Source: Gnetum montanum (Eukaryota; Streptophyta; Gnetopsida; Gnetales; Gnetaceae). Taken from it: a stretch of 64,000 bases of DNA. A model generated the notes under the pieces. It saw nothing but the letters and a program-made list of their open reading frames with translations, had not been told where the DNA came from and made no database searches. Shown here in pieces: positions 1 through 10,290 of the stretch. Location of the stretch: the NCBI GenBank assembly GCA_015680685.1, contig MNCI01020872.1:2924-66923 (forward strand). The letters run 5' to 3'. A program made the position numbers and the translations under genes. Each line of letters begins with the position of its first letter. The stretch's first letter is position 1.

Positions 1-410
1 TGCACGATAACTCCTACAAATGTCATTAAAGAGAATCCACAAGTCCCCTTGATGTCACACCTTGGCCATTCCCACTTAGTTCATCATTTTTTTGCTCTGG
101 GCATAATGAGCACAAAATTACTTTAAGTTTTAATGATGTCAAGAATATCATTGTACCCAAAGTAGAACCTCTTATTAATAGAATGAATGGGTGGATGTGA
201 TGGGCTCACTATCCAAGTAATTAGTCACCTAAGACTTGATAGCAAAGAACAACACCTCAACCAACGAGTCACGTGAGTGTTTTATTCATAGATGAGCTTA
301 CTCATAAAAAGATAAAAGGATAAAATAATAAATAAATAAAAATATGAAAAACTAAAAAACAAAAAATTGTAAAATTAAAGAAAAGGAAAAATATTTATTA
401 ATTCTACTTG

Positions 411-2535
411 TTAGAATGGGGGATATCGCCCATAACTAAACTTTTGATCATGGCGAGAATTAATAAATGGATGGTTTTGATCCAAGAATTATGGAAATAT
501 TGGGACCTAATCATATCCAAACCATTGGATGTCTTTTGATGTGGTGGTTGGAATGTACCCAAATTGGGGTTCACACACTTGATTGTAGTAGACATAGTGG
601 GGTACATTATAGGATGTGATCATGTGATAAGGAGCTAACCCACTATGGCACCCGTGATTGTAAGATGGTATGCAAGGATCAATATGTCCCCCTACATGGT
701 TATATTCATTAGACCACATGGTAGTTGGATTGCTAATTGGTGGCCTGAATGAGGTAACAAGAGGCGTCGTGTTCAAGGGGAAGGATGCACCACAATGTTT
801 GGCTTGTGCTGAGTTGGTGGATGCAGTGGGTTCAGCATTGTGTTGCTTCTTTCTATGGCCATGCCTAAAGAAATGTCACTTTTGAGTACTTCCATTGCTA
901 TTGACAGTAGTAGCACAAGTAGCATTCATAGGTTGGTGCTGTGGTGCAAAACCTTCTAATACAATTAGTGGAAATGTAGAAGGAGGTGAAGGATGAGAAT
1001 ATTTTTGTTGAGGAAAAATGTAAGGTACATGAGGTGGCGACCTTGTTAGAGAGGGTGTGAGTGGATAGTATTTTGGAGAATGATAATGATGAGGTGAAGT
1101 AGAGGATGATGATCTAGTTGGAGAAACAAGGTGTTGAACATAGTAAGCTCTTGGCATTGGGACATACAAAGGATATGGTCGGGCTGGCAATGGCCTCCCC
1201 CACAACTAGGGCTTTTTCCACTATGGTTGAACCTGATATTTCTGCACAAAATTTGGATCTAACATTCCTCCCCAATGCTCATGTAAATGTGACAAAACTG
1301 GACATTGGCCTTTGGGGTGATTGTATAGACAAATGTTGCATTGATATGTGAAATTGATGGTTGAGTTCTTATTCTTATTATCTTCTACCCTTTGTTTCGA
1401 TTGTTGCGTGGTGTCCTGTCTTGCTTCTCGATTTGGCATATTTTTACCTCTACCATTGTTAGCATATTCTTCATATTCCCTATGCACCCATTCTGTCATC
1501 TTATTAATCTTTTCCTTGATTTCAACTAGTGATTGTTGCATTAGCAAAACTAGAAATGGTTGCGCTTCCTCAAGGTGAGTTGATTTCTCCTCTTTATAGT
1601 TATTGACCTTTGCTAATTCGAGATTTTGGTCCCATTGAGAGCTTTCAACATTCTCCCATTTAGCCATTTCTCCTTTTTATTTTGCTACTTGCTTAATAAG
1701 CTCTTGGAATTAGTGGGTTCATGGCTTTTGGAGTTGACCTCGAGCATACATCCCTAGAGTCTCCATTGTTTCATTACAGAGCTCATCTATGATGTGATAC
1801 ATTAGCCTTTCCTTGGAGAACCCATGGCCTAGGCAGTAGTTGAACAATGCATAATATCTTTATAAGGCCATGTCCAAGGGTTTATGTTGTGCTTGTTTCC
1901 ACTCTTGGATTTGTCTCCTCAAGGCTGACACTCATGCATAGGTTTGAAATCTTTTATTGAAGAGTTCTACCATTGTCGGCCAATGTCGAATTGATTTCAG
2001 TTTTAAAGACCTATACCATACTTTTGCTTGGGCAACAAGTGTCATAGGAAAGAGCTTAAGTTTTTGTCATCCATTATTAAGATTTTTCCCTGCACAGGCA
2101 TCGTATAAGGCTTGTAAATGTTGTTATAGATCTAAATCATAGCCTCCTAAAAACTTGGGCAAGTTGTTTAAATCAAGCCTAGGTAGATAGCTTTCTTTGT
2201 GATGCCTATAGGATATTCGAACAGCCTCTTATATAGGCGTTAGGCTCGTAGTGGCTAGTAGGGGTTCATCGGCCCTACATAGGTTGTGAGTTTATGAGTT
2301 GAGATGATTTTGTCCCTATTCATGTTGACATTTCTTGATTTTCTTTGTGAGCTCGATTTTTAATTCTACATGAATCCCTTAAAAGATAGTCATCCATCTC
2401 ACAATCTGACATTGAAGGAGTAGAGAAAGAGAAGGAACTGTAAAACTTGTTATGACTTTTGTAAGTCTTCCAATCATCCCCAAGTAAGTTCTTGTTAGTT
2501 ATTGAGAAGGTCCTAGGCCTTTTGGGCCCCCTCGT
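411..2535 (-). pseudogene. gag of element G (central and C-terminal part)
   Basis: This is a decayed Ty3/gypsy gag on the minus strand. The longest open piece is 1221-1667. Upstream of it, about 1670-2230, the translation with several stops carries the plant retrotransposon gag core: a QKLKLFPMTL stretch, VWYRSL, a W-T/S-MVELFN block and a GHGFSKE-like segment. A zinc knuckle of the variant form C-x2-C-x3-H-x4-C (CNICLYNHPKGQC) lies near 1290-1330, followed by a Pro/Tyr/Gln-rich tail to about 411. The protein would have packaged element RNA into cytoplasmic virus-like particles. It is broken by stops and by the insertion of element A, so it is not functional. Confidence 0.8.
2531..2535. repeat. 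Target-site duplication, left copy (CTCGT)
   Basis: CTCGT directly precedes the TGATGAG start of the 5' LTR of element A and is repeated exactly at 11154-11158 after its 3' LTR. This is the 5-bp duplication expected from a Ty3/gypsy integrase. Confidence 0.93.
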
Positions 2536-2562
2536 TGATGAGACATGATTCGCATGGGCCGC

Positions 2563-2630
2563 GATATCGCATACGCGATATTGCAGCCGACACGATATCA
2601 CATCCCCCACGATATCGTGTACATGATATC
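2563..2630 (+). promoter_or_regulatory. Phased palindromic hexamer array in U3
   Basis: GATATC or one-mismatch forms begin at 2563, 2577, 2594, 2611 and 2625, so starts are 14, 17, 17 and 14 nt apart. Within a 14-nt pair the sequence is GATATC, then roughly GCGTACGC, then GATATC, so each pair is a larger CpG-rich dyad. Function is unknown; clustered binding sites for a dimeric protein are one possibility. Confidence 0.8.
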
Positions 2631-2648
2631 ATAGTGTGCTGCAATTTC

Positions 2649-2656
2649 TATAAATA
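2649..2656 (+). promoter_or_regulatory. TATA box of the element A 5' LTR
   Basis: TATAAATA in the context TCTATAAATAAGAGGTGG is conserved at the same place in the LTRs of A, F, B and C. It is the likely Pol II core promoter for the genomic RNA and lies about 24 nt after the last GATATC palindrome. Confidence 0.75.
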
Positions 2657-3448
2657 AGAGGTGGCTTTCCTAGTTTTGGAATCCCATTTTTGGAGTAGCA
2701 AAGCTCTGGCAGTTTGATCCCTCCAGAGTTAGATTTTTTCCCGTGTCTGCCCGCAGTGTGGTGAATGTAATTGTACGGTGTCTTTATTCAAGTGTGTTGT
2801 ACTTGGACATGCACATGACTAGCAATAAAGATCAAGATTACTTCATCATTGCAATATTCACTTTGTTATTTATTTATCTATTTATTTATTTAATGTTATT
2901 TACTGTTTTCTCTCTCTCACCCTTAAACTCCTAGAACGCAGAACGAGTACAACTTGATTATGAGCATTTAAGTGTGATTGCTTGGTAGCACAGTGGTGTA
3001 GCTAGGATCTACGCTTGGTAACCTAGTGGCATATTTGGGATCTGCGCTTGGTAATCCCAGTGGTGTACCTAGGATCTATGCTTGGTAGTCCCAGTGGTAG
3101 TCGTGCACGAGGTCCAAGATGTGTACGGTTGATCAAGGAATCGGTTGCTCGTCGCACGTAGGCTAGATTAGATTTTCTTACCCTTTTCCCTCATAGCTTA
3201 GCTTAGTTAATATTATTTTCCACTACCTTCAGGAGTAGCATTAGAATTAGGAACATATCATACACCTCACTCTGGACTAAACCATACGTGACAAATATAA
3301 ACACTAGTCTAGGTGGAAAGATAGCGAACTGCGACCTAAGGATAACTATCTAGGTGCCACAACTAGTCCATCTGCGGAGTTCGACCGGATCGTGCGTGCT
3401 ACGCTCATTTCGTATGGTTGAGTGTAGGGGTATCTCGCCACTCATCAT

Positions 3449-3466
3449 TGGTGCCGTTGCCAGGGA
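3449..3466 (+). other. Primer-binding site, tRNA-Asp-like
   Basis: TGGTGCCGTTGCCAGGGA lies one base after the 5' LTR. It differs at two positions from TGGCGCCGTTGCCGGGGA, the complement of the plant tRNA-Asp 3' end used by Athila/Tat-type elements. This fixes LTR orientation and minus-strand priming. Confidence 0.88.
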
Positions 3467-3578
3467 TGGTGCTAGTTATCTAGGTTAGCTATATCATACA
3501 AGGTCGTTGTATAGAACTTAACGATATATCTCTTAGAAAGAAGTAATTACAAAAAGTCACATAAATTCACACACAACC

Positions 3579-5390
3579 ATGCCTCTCCTACAAGATAATA
3601 ATAACACCACACTTAATGAGGAAGTTCATTGGAGAACCAATGAACTATATGACGATGAAGATTGGAGTATACAACCTGAAGTGGGAGTTTCTTATAAGCA
3701 TGAACAAAAAAACATCATCACAACACACGAAAGCCTAACTTACTCAATGACGATGAACCCCCACTGACCACTACAAGCTTAACACAAATACAAGAGACTA
3801 TTTGAATCTCACGTAAGCATCATAAAGAGAGCTGACTACCCATGCTCGATTTAAATAACTTTCCCAAATTTTTAGAAGGCTATGACTTAGATCTGCATCA
3901 ACATTTACAAGCCTTCTACGATGCCTACACATGAAATAATATTGATAACGGGTGGCAAAAACTTAAGCTCTTTTCTATGACACTCGTTGACCAAGCTAAA
4001 GTATGGTACAAATCGTTAAAACCAAATTCAATACGACACTGGTCAACAATGGTAGAAGTATTTAATGAAAAATATCAAACCTACGCAAGAGTGTCGACCT
4101 TAAGGAAACAAATCCAAAAATTGGAAACAAGCACAACATGAACCCTTGGACATGGCCTTAGAAAGATATTACGCATTGTTAAATAACTGTCCAGGCCATG
4201 GGTTTTCCAAGGAAAGGCTAATGTACCATATCATTGTTGGGCTACGTAATGAAACAAGAGAGACCTTAGGAACGTACGCCCAAGATCAACTATACCAACT
4301 ATGAACCCATCAAATCCAAGAGCTTATTAAGCGGGTAGCAAAAGAAGAAGGAGAAATAGCTACATGGGAGAGTGTTGAAAAACATCAACAAGACCAAAAT
4401 TACAACTCAACAAAGGTCCATGATCATAAAGAGGAGAAATCAACAAAACTCAAGGTGGAAACCTCATCTTTACCAATACAACAATCGTTAGAAGAAGCCG
4501 AGGCAAAGATCAATAAAATGTTGGAATGGATGAATCAAAAGTATGGAGAATATATCAACACCATTGGAGATAGAGTTTTGAAAACCCAAGAAGTAGGACA
4601 AAACATTAGACATTCGGAAAAGAAGAATAAACAGAATAAGTGCTCAACTGCTAATCATACGTATGAATGTAACATATTCCTGTACGATCATCCCAAGGGT
4701 CAATGCCCAATCTTCTCACATTTATATAAGCATTGGGGAAACACATTACATCCAGATTTTGTACAAAGATACTGTGTTCGACCACAGTGGCAACAATCCC
4801 AGTCATGGGGGAATCCACCCTTAGACTGGAGGCACCCTTCACATTTTCCGAACTTGAATGCTTACCACATTCAACCTCTTATTTCCCCATTTGGGCCACC
4901 ATACTCTATCTCACCACAATACTATTCTCCATAATACTATCAACCCATACCTCCAACACAACCACCACCTTGTGCAGCTTATCCTCCTCCTAACTTTCAG
5001 CATTCTCATCCTTTCCCTCCTTCCACAATGCCACTAACTATTCCTAAGGTGTTTGTACCACTGCAACCCATGAACAACACTTCTGCTACTGCTACTAATA
5101 GCAGTGAAGAGCCTCCTTAACATCAAAAGAATCCTTTCTTTAAACATAACCGTAGGAAGGGACAACATAACTTTGAGGCCACTACATCTTCCAACTCAGC
5201 ACAAGTCCCACACTATGGTGCACCCTTACCTTCGAACCCAGCACCTCATGTAACTTCATCAGGGCCGCTAACTAACACTCCAACAACCATGCGGCCCAAT
5301 GAACACAACCATGGGAGGCATCATCCTAATCCTTGCATACCATCTAATGGTCCTAAATATCATAGNTCCTTGCCATACTCAACCATTTAG
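3579..5390 (+). pseudogene. gag of element A (short-N-terminus class)
   Basis: The reading starts at ATG 3579 (MPLLQDNNN...EEVHWRTNE), about 130 bp after the PBS. It is open to 3767 and then continues through stops and frame changes. The retrotransposon gag core is at about 3840-4330 (WQKLKLFSMTL, VWYKSLK, WSTMVEVFNEKYQTY, GHGFSKERL). A coiled, charged segment is open at 4455-4934. The zinc knuckle is at 4668-4706, but its second cysteine is replaced by phenylalanine (CNIFLYDHPKGQC). A Pro/Tyr/Gln/Ser-rich tail runs to about 5390, where SYGGHPPF resembles the end of the integrase of element H. It lacks the HQDE...WRDL N-terminal module and Ser/Arg-rich linker seen in B, C, F, H, I and J. Confidence 0.82.
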
Positions 5391-6780
5391 TTATGGGGGA
5401 CACCCCCCATTCTAATAACAAGCAGGATTAATAAATATTTTTCATTTTCTTTTATTTTACAACTTTTTGTTTTCTAGTTTTTCATTTTTCAACTTTTTGT
5501 TTTATCTTTTTATTTTTTTGTGTGTTTGTATTTTCATGTTTTTGTAAGTAATCTCATCTACGAATAAAACACTCATGTGGATCATTGGTTGAGATGTGTT
5601 CTATGTTATTAAGTCATGTGTGGTTAATTATTTGGAATAGTGAGCCCATTACACCCACTCATCCACTCTATAAATAAGAGGTTATGTTCAAGGGTACAAT
5701 CATATTCTTGAACTTTCTAAAATTAAAATTAATTTTGCGTTCATTGCACCCAGAATGAAGAAGGATGGACCAAGAGGGAATGATTAGGGTGTGACATCAA
5801 GGGGACTTGTGGATTCTCTTTGGTGACATCTGTGGGAGTTGTCATGTAGCATGTTTGTACTATGATCCTTGTAGATCTAATGAAAAATGGGAGTAAGAGT
5901 AATCAAAAGGGCACTCGAAAATCAAACTCTGTTCTAGGGGGTCCCATTGGAAAGACATGCACCCATGCCTAAAGGTTGGTGGCTTCTCTGGATTCAGTAA
6001 AGTGAAAAAAAAAGAAGAAAGAGAAGAAAAAGGAAGTCCCATAAAACAAAAAAAAATCACTCCTCCCTTGTACTAAACGCCAAGTGATCGTATGCTTTTT
6101 TGTTATGGTACTCTCATAGTTGTTCATCATGGGATGAAATAATTTGATGTCACTGATTGAAGGAATGGACTTGGTCCTGATCTTGGAATGATGGGTTATG
6201 ACACATTAATCATGCTTTACACACAGGGTTCACTATGCCCTGGGTCAGTTACCTCATGTCCCAATCTCTTCGATCCCTTTCTATAGTTCATCTCATCTCA
6301 CTAATCGTCTAATTGTAGCTCGTGTCCCGTATAGCATAGAATTTTCATCTCATTCTGGTGATATTTACATGTGTGTGTTTTGTGGAGTTAGTGCGGATTA
6401 CATTTAACCCTGCTAGTGCCCACGAACACTTTAAGTATGGTTACACAAGGGCATTATAGGTTCAAACCTACTTTGGAAAGGACCCACTTGTGTAATTTTT
6501 CGTAATCTTCACTAATTCGCTAGCTCAAACACACAATTTCTTACCCTTAGCTTAATTTTTCATAATTTTCTTTCCCCATTATTATCCCTCAAAATTTTAA
6601 CGTTCCAATGTACCATTACATTTCCTTTTCTTCATAACCGCCAAATTTTAATTGCTAAATTCACATCATTATCATTGAGAGTGCCTCTCGAATTAATGAA
6701 ATTACCCTATGATATCTTAATACTTGACAATGTCCTCAATTTACACCATTAATTTCAAGAAAATACTTAAAAATTTGGTA
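5391..6780 (+). other. Internal noncoding tract of element A
   Basis: No coding signal is seen. It starts with a PPT-like ATTTAGTTATGGGGGAC (about 5384-5400), followed by T-rich tracts. It is homologous in order to 51100-52400 of element I, including the paired 'GGAAAGACATG...ACCCATGC' phrases near 5950 and 51830 and the GGACCCACTTGT phrase near 6480 and 52325. A single N at 5366 marks an uncertain base. Confidence 0.6.
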
Positions 6781-6811
6781 TTTTTCATGTGTCCCACATC
6801 ACTAGGGACGA

Positions 6812-6867
6812 GATATCGCGTGTGTGATGTACTGTACATGATATCGCGTCCTATTTACTTATAAATA
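6812..6867 (+). promoter_or_regulatory. Internal promoter-like block ahead of the third ORF
   Basis: GATATC at 6812, a decayed GATGTA at 6826 and GATATC at 6840 are exactly 14 nt apart, the same phasing as in the LTR U3. A TATAAATA box follows at 6860-6867. It lies 470 bp before the third ORF ATG, with AGTCGTGGGGGAGGGA (7041-7056) between. I infer a second transcription start serving the third ORF; nothing here proves activity. Confidence 0.5.
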
Positions 6868-7335
6868 GGAACCCCTGTTGCAACACTTAGCATCATTTTG
6901 CCCTTTACGCGGGGGGAATTTTTGAAATTTTTGTCTATGACTTGCGATTGCGTGATCCTCACTTTTTCACTCATATCTCGCTCACTGATACTCCGATTTT
7001 CATTCCGTTTGAACCTGCTTGAATCCGGAGTGTTTAGTTTAGTCGTGGGGGAGGGACACTTGCTAAAAAGTGCCTAAATTTTTTGAAATTTATCATCATC
7101 CAAAGGACATCAATTAGGGTAATTAACACTAACACTTAGAAAAATTGTACCAAAAATCATATGACCTTAGGTACACAGGGAGATTAAAATGAAACCCACC
7201 TAAGTCATAGGACCCATTATTATAACTTTCGGGCACGATCACATGATAACATAAGATCTTTAATTAAAGGCATGTAGTAAGGTATAACTTGATTTCCTAA
7301 ACAACCTTACTAATGTTGGGCTCGTGTGATTGCAG

Positions 7336-10123
7336 ATGGCCCCGAAATGTGCACAGCAGGAGGGTCCTGTTCAAGGTGGAGCAAAATAACCTCGGAGAGG
7401 TGGAAGACGAGTCCCTATCGAACAACATGCAAAATAGAAGGTGCAATCATTTAGCATCCATCAAGAAGAACCTCCTACTAGACAGTCCGGGTAGGCAGAA
7501 AGAGGAGCTGCTGCTATGCCTAAACCAAGACAACAACTCACGTTGCCCCCAGAATGTGTTCAGGCTATCCATGAGAAGTCCACATTCGTTGTGGTGATTG
7601 TGGAGTTAAACTTTGAATCTTTTGTATAGTTTGCTCCTGAGGCTGTTAGGGATCATCTCAAAGGATCTTCGTTATGGCTGTCCTCTCTAAAAATGGTGCC
7701 TATACTTAGGAGAAACGTACCAGTTCGGGCACAATAGGGAGCAAGGCACCATAGTTAAAATTTGTGGTGTGACAGTATACTTTTCTATGTAGGCAATTTT
7801 GGAAGTGTTAAACCTTCCAAATTCAGGCCCCCATGTTGCTCGGTTATCTACTCGATTGGACCCTGATGTGCGAAAGGATTGGTTAGAGAAGGCTTATGGT
7901 AGAGATAAAGCTTTTGGTGAGTTGACAACAAAAGAGCAGGTTTATTTCAAAATTGGGACCTATCACCTCTTCCCCACAAAAGGTTTGAAAAGAATATCGA
8001 TGTATGCGGCCAGGGGATGTGCAATATTGATGAGAAAGGTTAACGCTAACCTTCCCCATCTATATTTGACGGAGATCCTAAGGCAATTTGAAGAATGGAA
8101 GTTAGGAAAGATGGCACTGCCTTTTCCCTGCCTTATCAGGAAACTGTGCTGACCGATTGGTATTCAGGGATACACAAATGACGTCCTTCGAAAGGCCCAA
8201 AATGCTTCTTATGTTGAGTTATTAAAGGTGCCAGCTCTAAGAAAGAGCACTGGCAAAGAGCTGAGACTAGATGAAGAAGAAGAATAGATGACTGGATCAC
8301 ATGCAACTTAACTTGTAGGACCCAGTCAACCTCTAGCCATAGGTCCCAGCCAACAACATGAAGTAGGACCCAGCACAGGCCAGGATCAGCCACCGCCATT
8401 GCAAGACTACAGACTGTCGATGAGCCATCTTAGGGCCATCACTGAGACGCTTAGTTAGGGAAGTCGTGATGATGCAAATCTCTTCCATGTCATCGATGAT
8501 GCCGACCAGCCTACTATTTCATTACATCGCATGAGGGGCGAATTATCAATTCAAACAGGAGGAGGGGAAAGCAGATGGTCACAATAGATCTTAGAAAATG
8601 CGACATCTTTTCAAGTGCAGTTAGAGATTGGTGAAGGGACCACTGTGGTGGTCATGCAACACCAGGATGTCATAGAAGCTGCTGAAGTGGTCACTGACCA
8701 CATCAAGAAATCCTTTAATGTACCTGTTGTGTTGTCGGTAGATCTTTTAGGAGCACAGGATGCTCAAACTCTTGCCAGGACCTCAATGACTCCTGCAGAA
8801 CATGAGGATGCATTGGACAGATTGCTTCAAACAGGACAAGTTTTGACGTCTCTATTTGACATCCCCCAGGATGTAACAGTAATTCAATCAAAACTCATTT
8901 CTACAAAGGGGAAGCTGGTCATATCCGAAGTAAGGGTAGAGCATGCTGAAGCTAAAGTACTGAGACTACAAGAGTAGCTCGTAGCCTTATAAGCAGCACA
9001 GCGGGACCCTCTACAATTTGTTCCCATAGACCAGCTATAAAATTTTAGAACCAAGAAATTAACAAAGCTAATTGTAGAAAATAAGAAGGTGGCAGAAGAA
9101 AAGGAGACAACCACTTGGGATTCCTCCATAGCACAAGCACAAACTCATGCACATCTTAAGGCACTCAACGCCTTAGAAGAAGAGAATAAGTAGTTGGTTG
9201 TGGATAACCTCCGGTTGACCTCTGTGGAGAAATAAAAGAATGTTCTCGATGAACACTTTCATCAGCTATGAGAACAATTCATTTGGATCAACTGAGATGT
9301 AAGCCATTTAGCCAGAGAGAACCAAACCCTCTCAATGAAGGAGGTACACGCTATTCGCTAGAAATCAGCAATTGAGATAAGCGTGTGGCAGAATGAGGCT
9401 AAACAACACGAGAAGCTAAAGGAGCATTTCTGTGATCAGGTGGGAATGTACAAGAAAATCCTGGAGAAGGAGATCCATATGGCCAAGGCTCAAATCAACA
9501 ACATCAGTGCTTAGCACACTAATTGGAGGGCCATATTGGACACTTACACCTTTGTCCACTAAGCAGAAGTTAAAAACTAGGACCTGTAGATCAAGGACAT
9601 AACGGAATACATGGAGTTGGAAAACCTTAAATATTCCAACCTGGCCATGTTAATAGCAGGACGCCCGAGCTTAGAGCTCGAGTAGTAGGTAGCTTCTACC
9701 CACATCAAATATGATGCAGAATATGCAGAGCACAAGAAGTTGGCTGAGAAACTAGATGTCGTAAATTTTGAACTTGTGGTGGTAAAAGAAAGCTACCAAG
9801 GATAGAAAGATGTTGCAACTAACTTGGCTCAATGGCTAACAGACCTTCATGAATACAAAGATAAAGCCAGATCCTATGAAGAGGAACGATAGGTGTTTGC
9901 GGCATGGTATGTCAAAGCCAATCAGATGTTCTCGCAACTACCCTATCCGTGGGAAGTGTTGACTCCATCAAACATCAGAGCATTAGCATGGATGGCACAA
10001 GACCCTCTGACCAAAGAGGAGAAGTTCCAGGCCATACTTCAACACCATCAAGCTTCAAAGCTTGGAGCACATGACAAAGGAAAAGTACTAATGGAGGAGC
10101 CACTGCCACCACGAACTACATGA
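7336..10123 (+). pseudogene. Third ORF of element A: plant-transposon-like domain plus long coiled coil
   Basis: The start is ATG 7336 (MAPKCAQQEGPVQ), matching MAPKKPIVEGPLQ at 60248 in element I. The N-terminal half, best preserved at 7799-8152, has ARLSTRLDPDVRKDW, a GELTTKEQVYFKIGTYHLFP stretch and a LPFPCLIRKLC end. This resembles the 'putative plant transposon protein' domain found in Athila-like ORFs. From about 8615 to 9890 the sequence is Glu/Lys/Ala/Leu-rich with heptad character, a long coiled coil, and it ends PPPRTT at 10123. About 20 stops and several frameshifts interrupt it. Its position after the pol site and before the PPT is that of Athila env-like ORFs, but I see no clear membrane segment. 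The role is unknown. Confidence 0.7.
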
Positions 10124-10127
10124 GTTT

Positions 10128-10290
10128 CACATTTTTGTAGTTGTAGTATTTTTTCTTTGTGTTGTGTCTTCCCACACTGCGGCATTATTTCATTTTTTTA
10201 GTTAATAATATCATACCTATCCACTATTTAATCAATGGAACTTTTTCTCTTTTTAACTCGAGGATGAGTTTTTATTCAGTCGTGGGGGTA
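10128..10290 (+). other. 3' untranslated segment and polypurine tract of element A
   Basis: A T-rich stretch ends in TTCAGTCGTGGGGGTA directly before the 3' LTR. The reverse complement TACCCCCATGATTGAA abuts the 3' LTRs of elements B and C, which identifies this as the family polypurine tract priming plus-strand synthesis. Confidence 0.85.

Larger units (their letters stand above)
1..2535 (-). mobile_element. Element G, left part (Ty3/gypsy LTR retrotransposon, minus strand)
   Basis: This is the distal part of a minus-strand element interrupted by element A. Positions 1-410 are its post-gag noncoding tract, recognisable because the reverse complement matches 5400-5850 of element A (leader-like A/T tracts, then the text around the CTCATTAC/ATAAGAGG words). 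Positions 411-2535 are gag. Reading minus from 11360 to 11154 and then from 2535 downwards gives one continuous gag once element A and one CTCGT copy are removed. The 3' LTR lies outside the window. As in element A, the end of gag runs directly into a tract resembling the end of integrase, so protease, RT and most of integrase are missing. Confidence 0.8.
2536..3447 (+). repeat. 5' LTR of element A
   Basis: The LTR begins TGATGAG and ends CTCATCA, an inverted repeat. U3 holds hexamer palindromes at 2563, 2577, 2594, 2611 and 2625 (spacing 14, 17, 17, 14), then a TATAAATA box at 2649-2656. An AATAAA signal lies at about 2824-2829 in R. A run of about four imperfect 39-40-bp tandem units built on GCTTGGTA...CAGTGG...CTAGGATCTA lies at about 2980-3110. 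The PBS follows immediately. Confidence 0.92.

Noticed and set aside
2743-2934. A 63-codon frame in the element A 5' LTR, repeated nearly unchanged at 10449-10640
   Set aside because: It is preserved only because the two LTRs are copies of each other. No homologous frame is kept in the LTRs of B, C or H.
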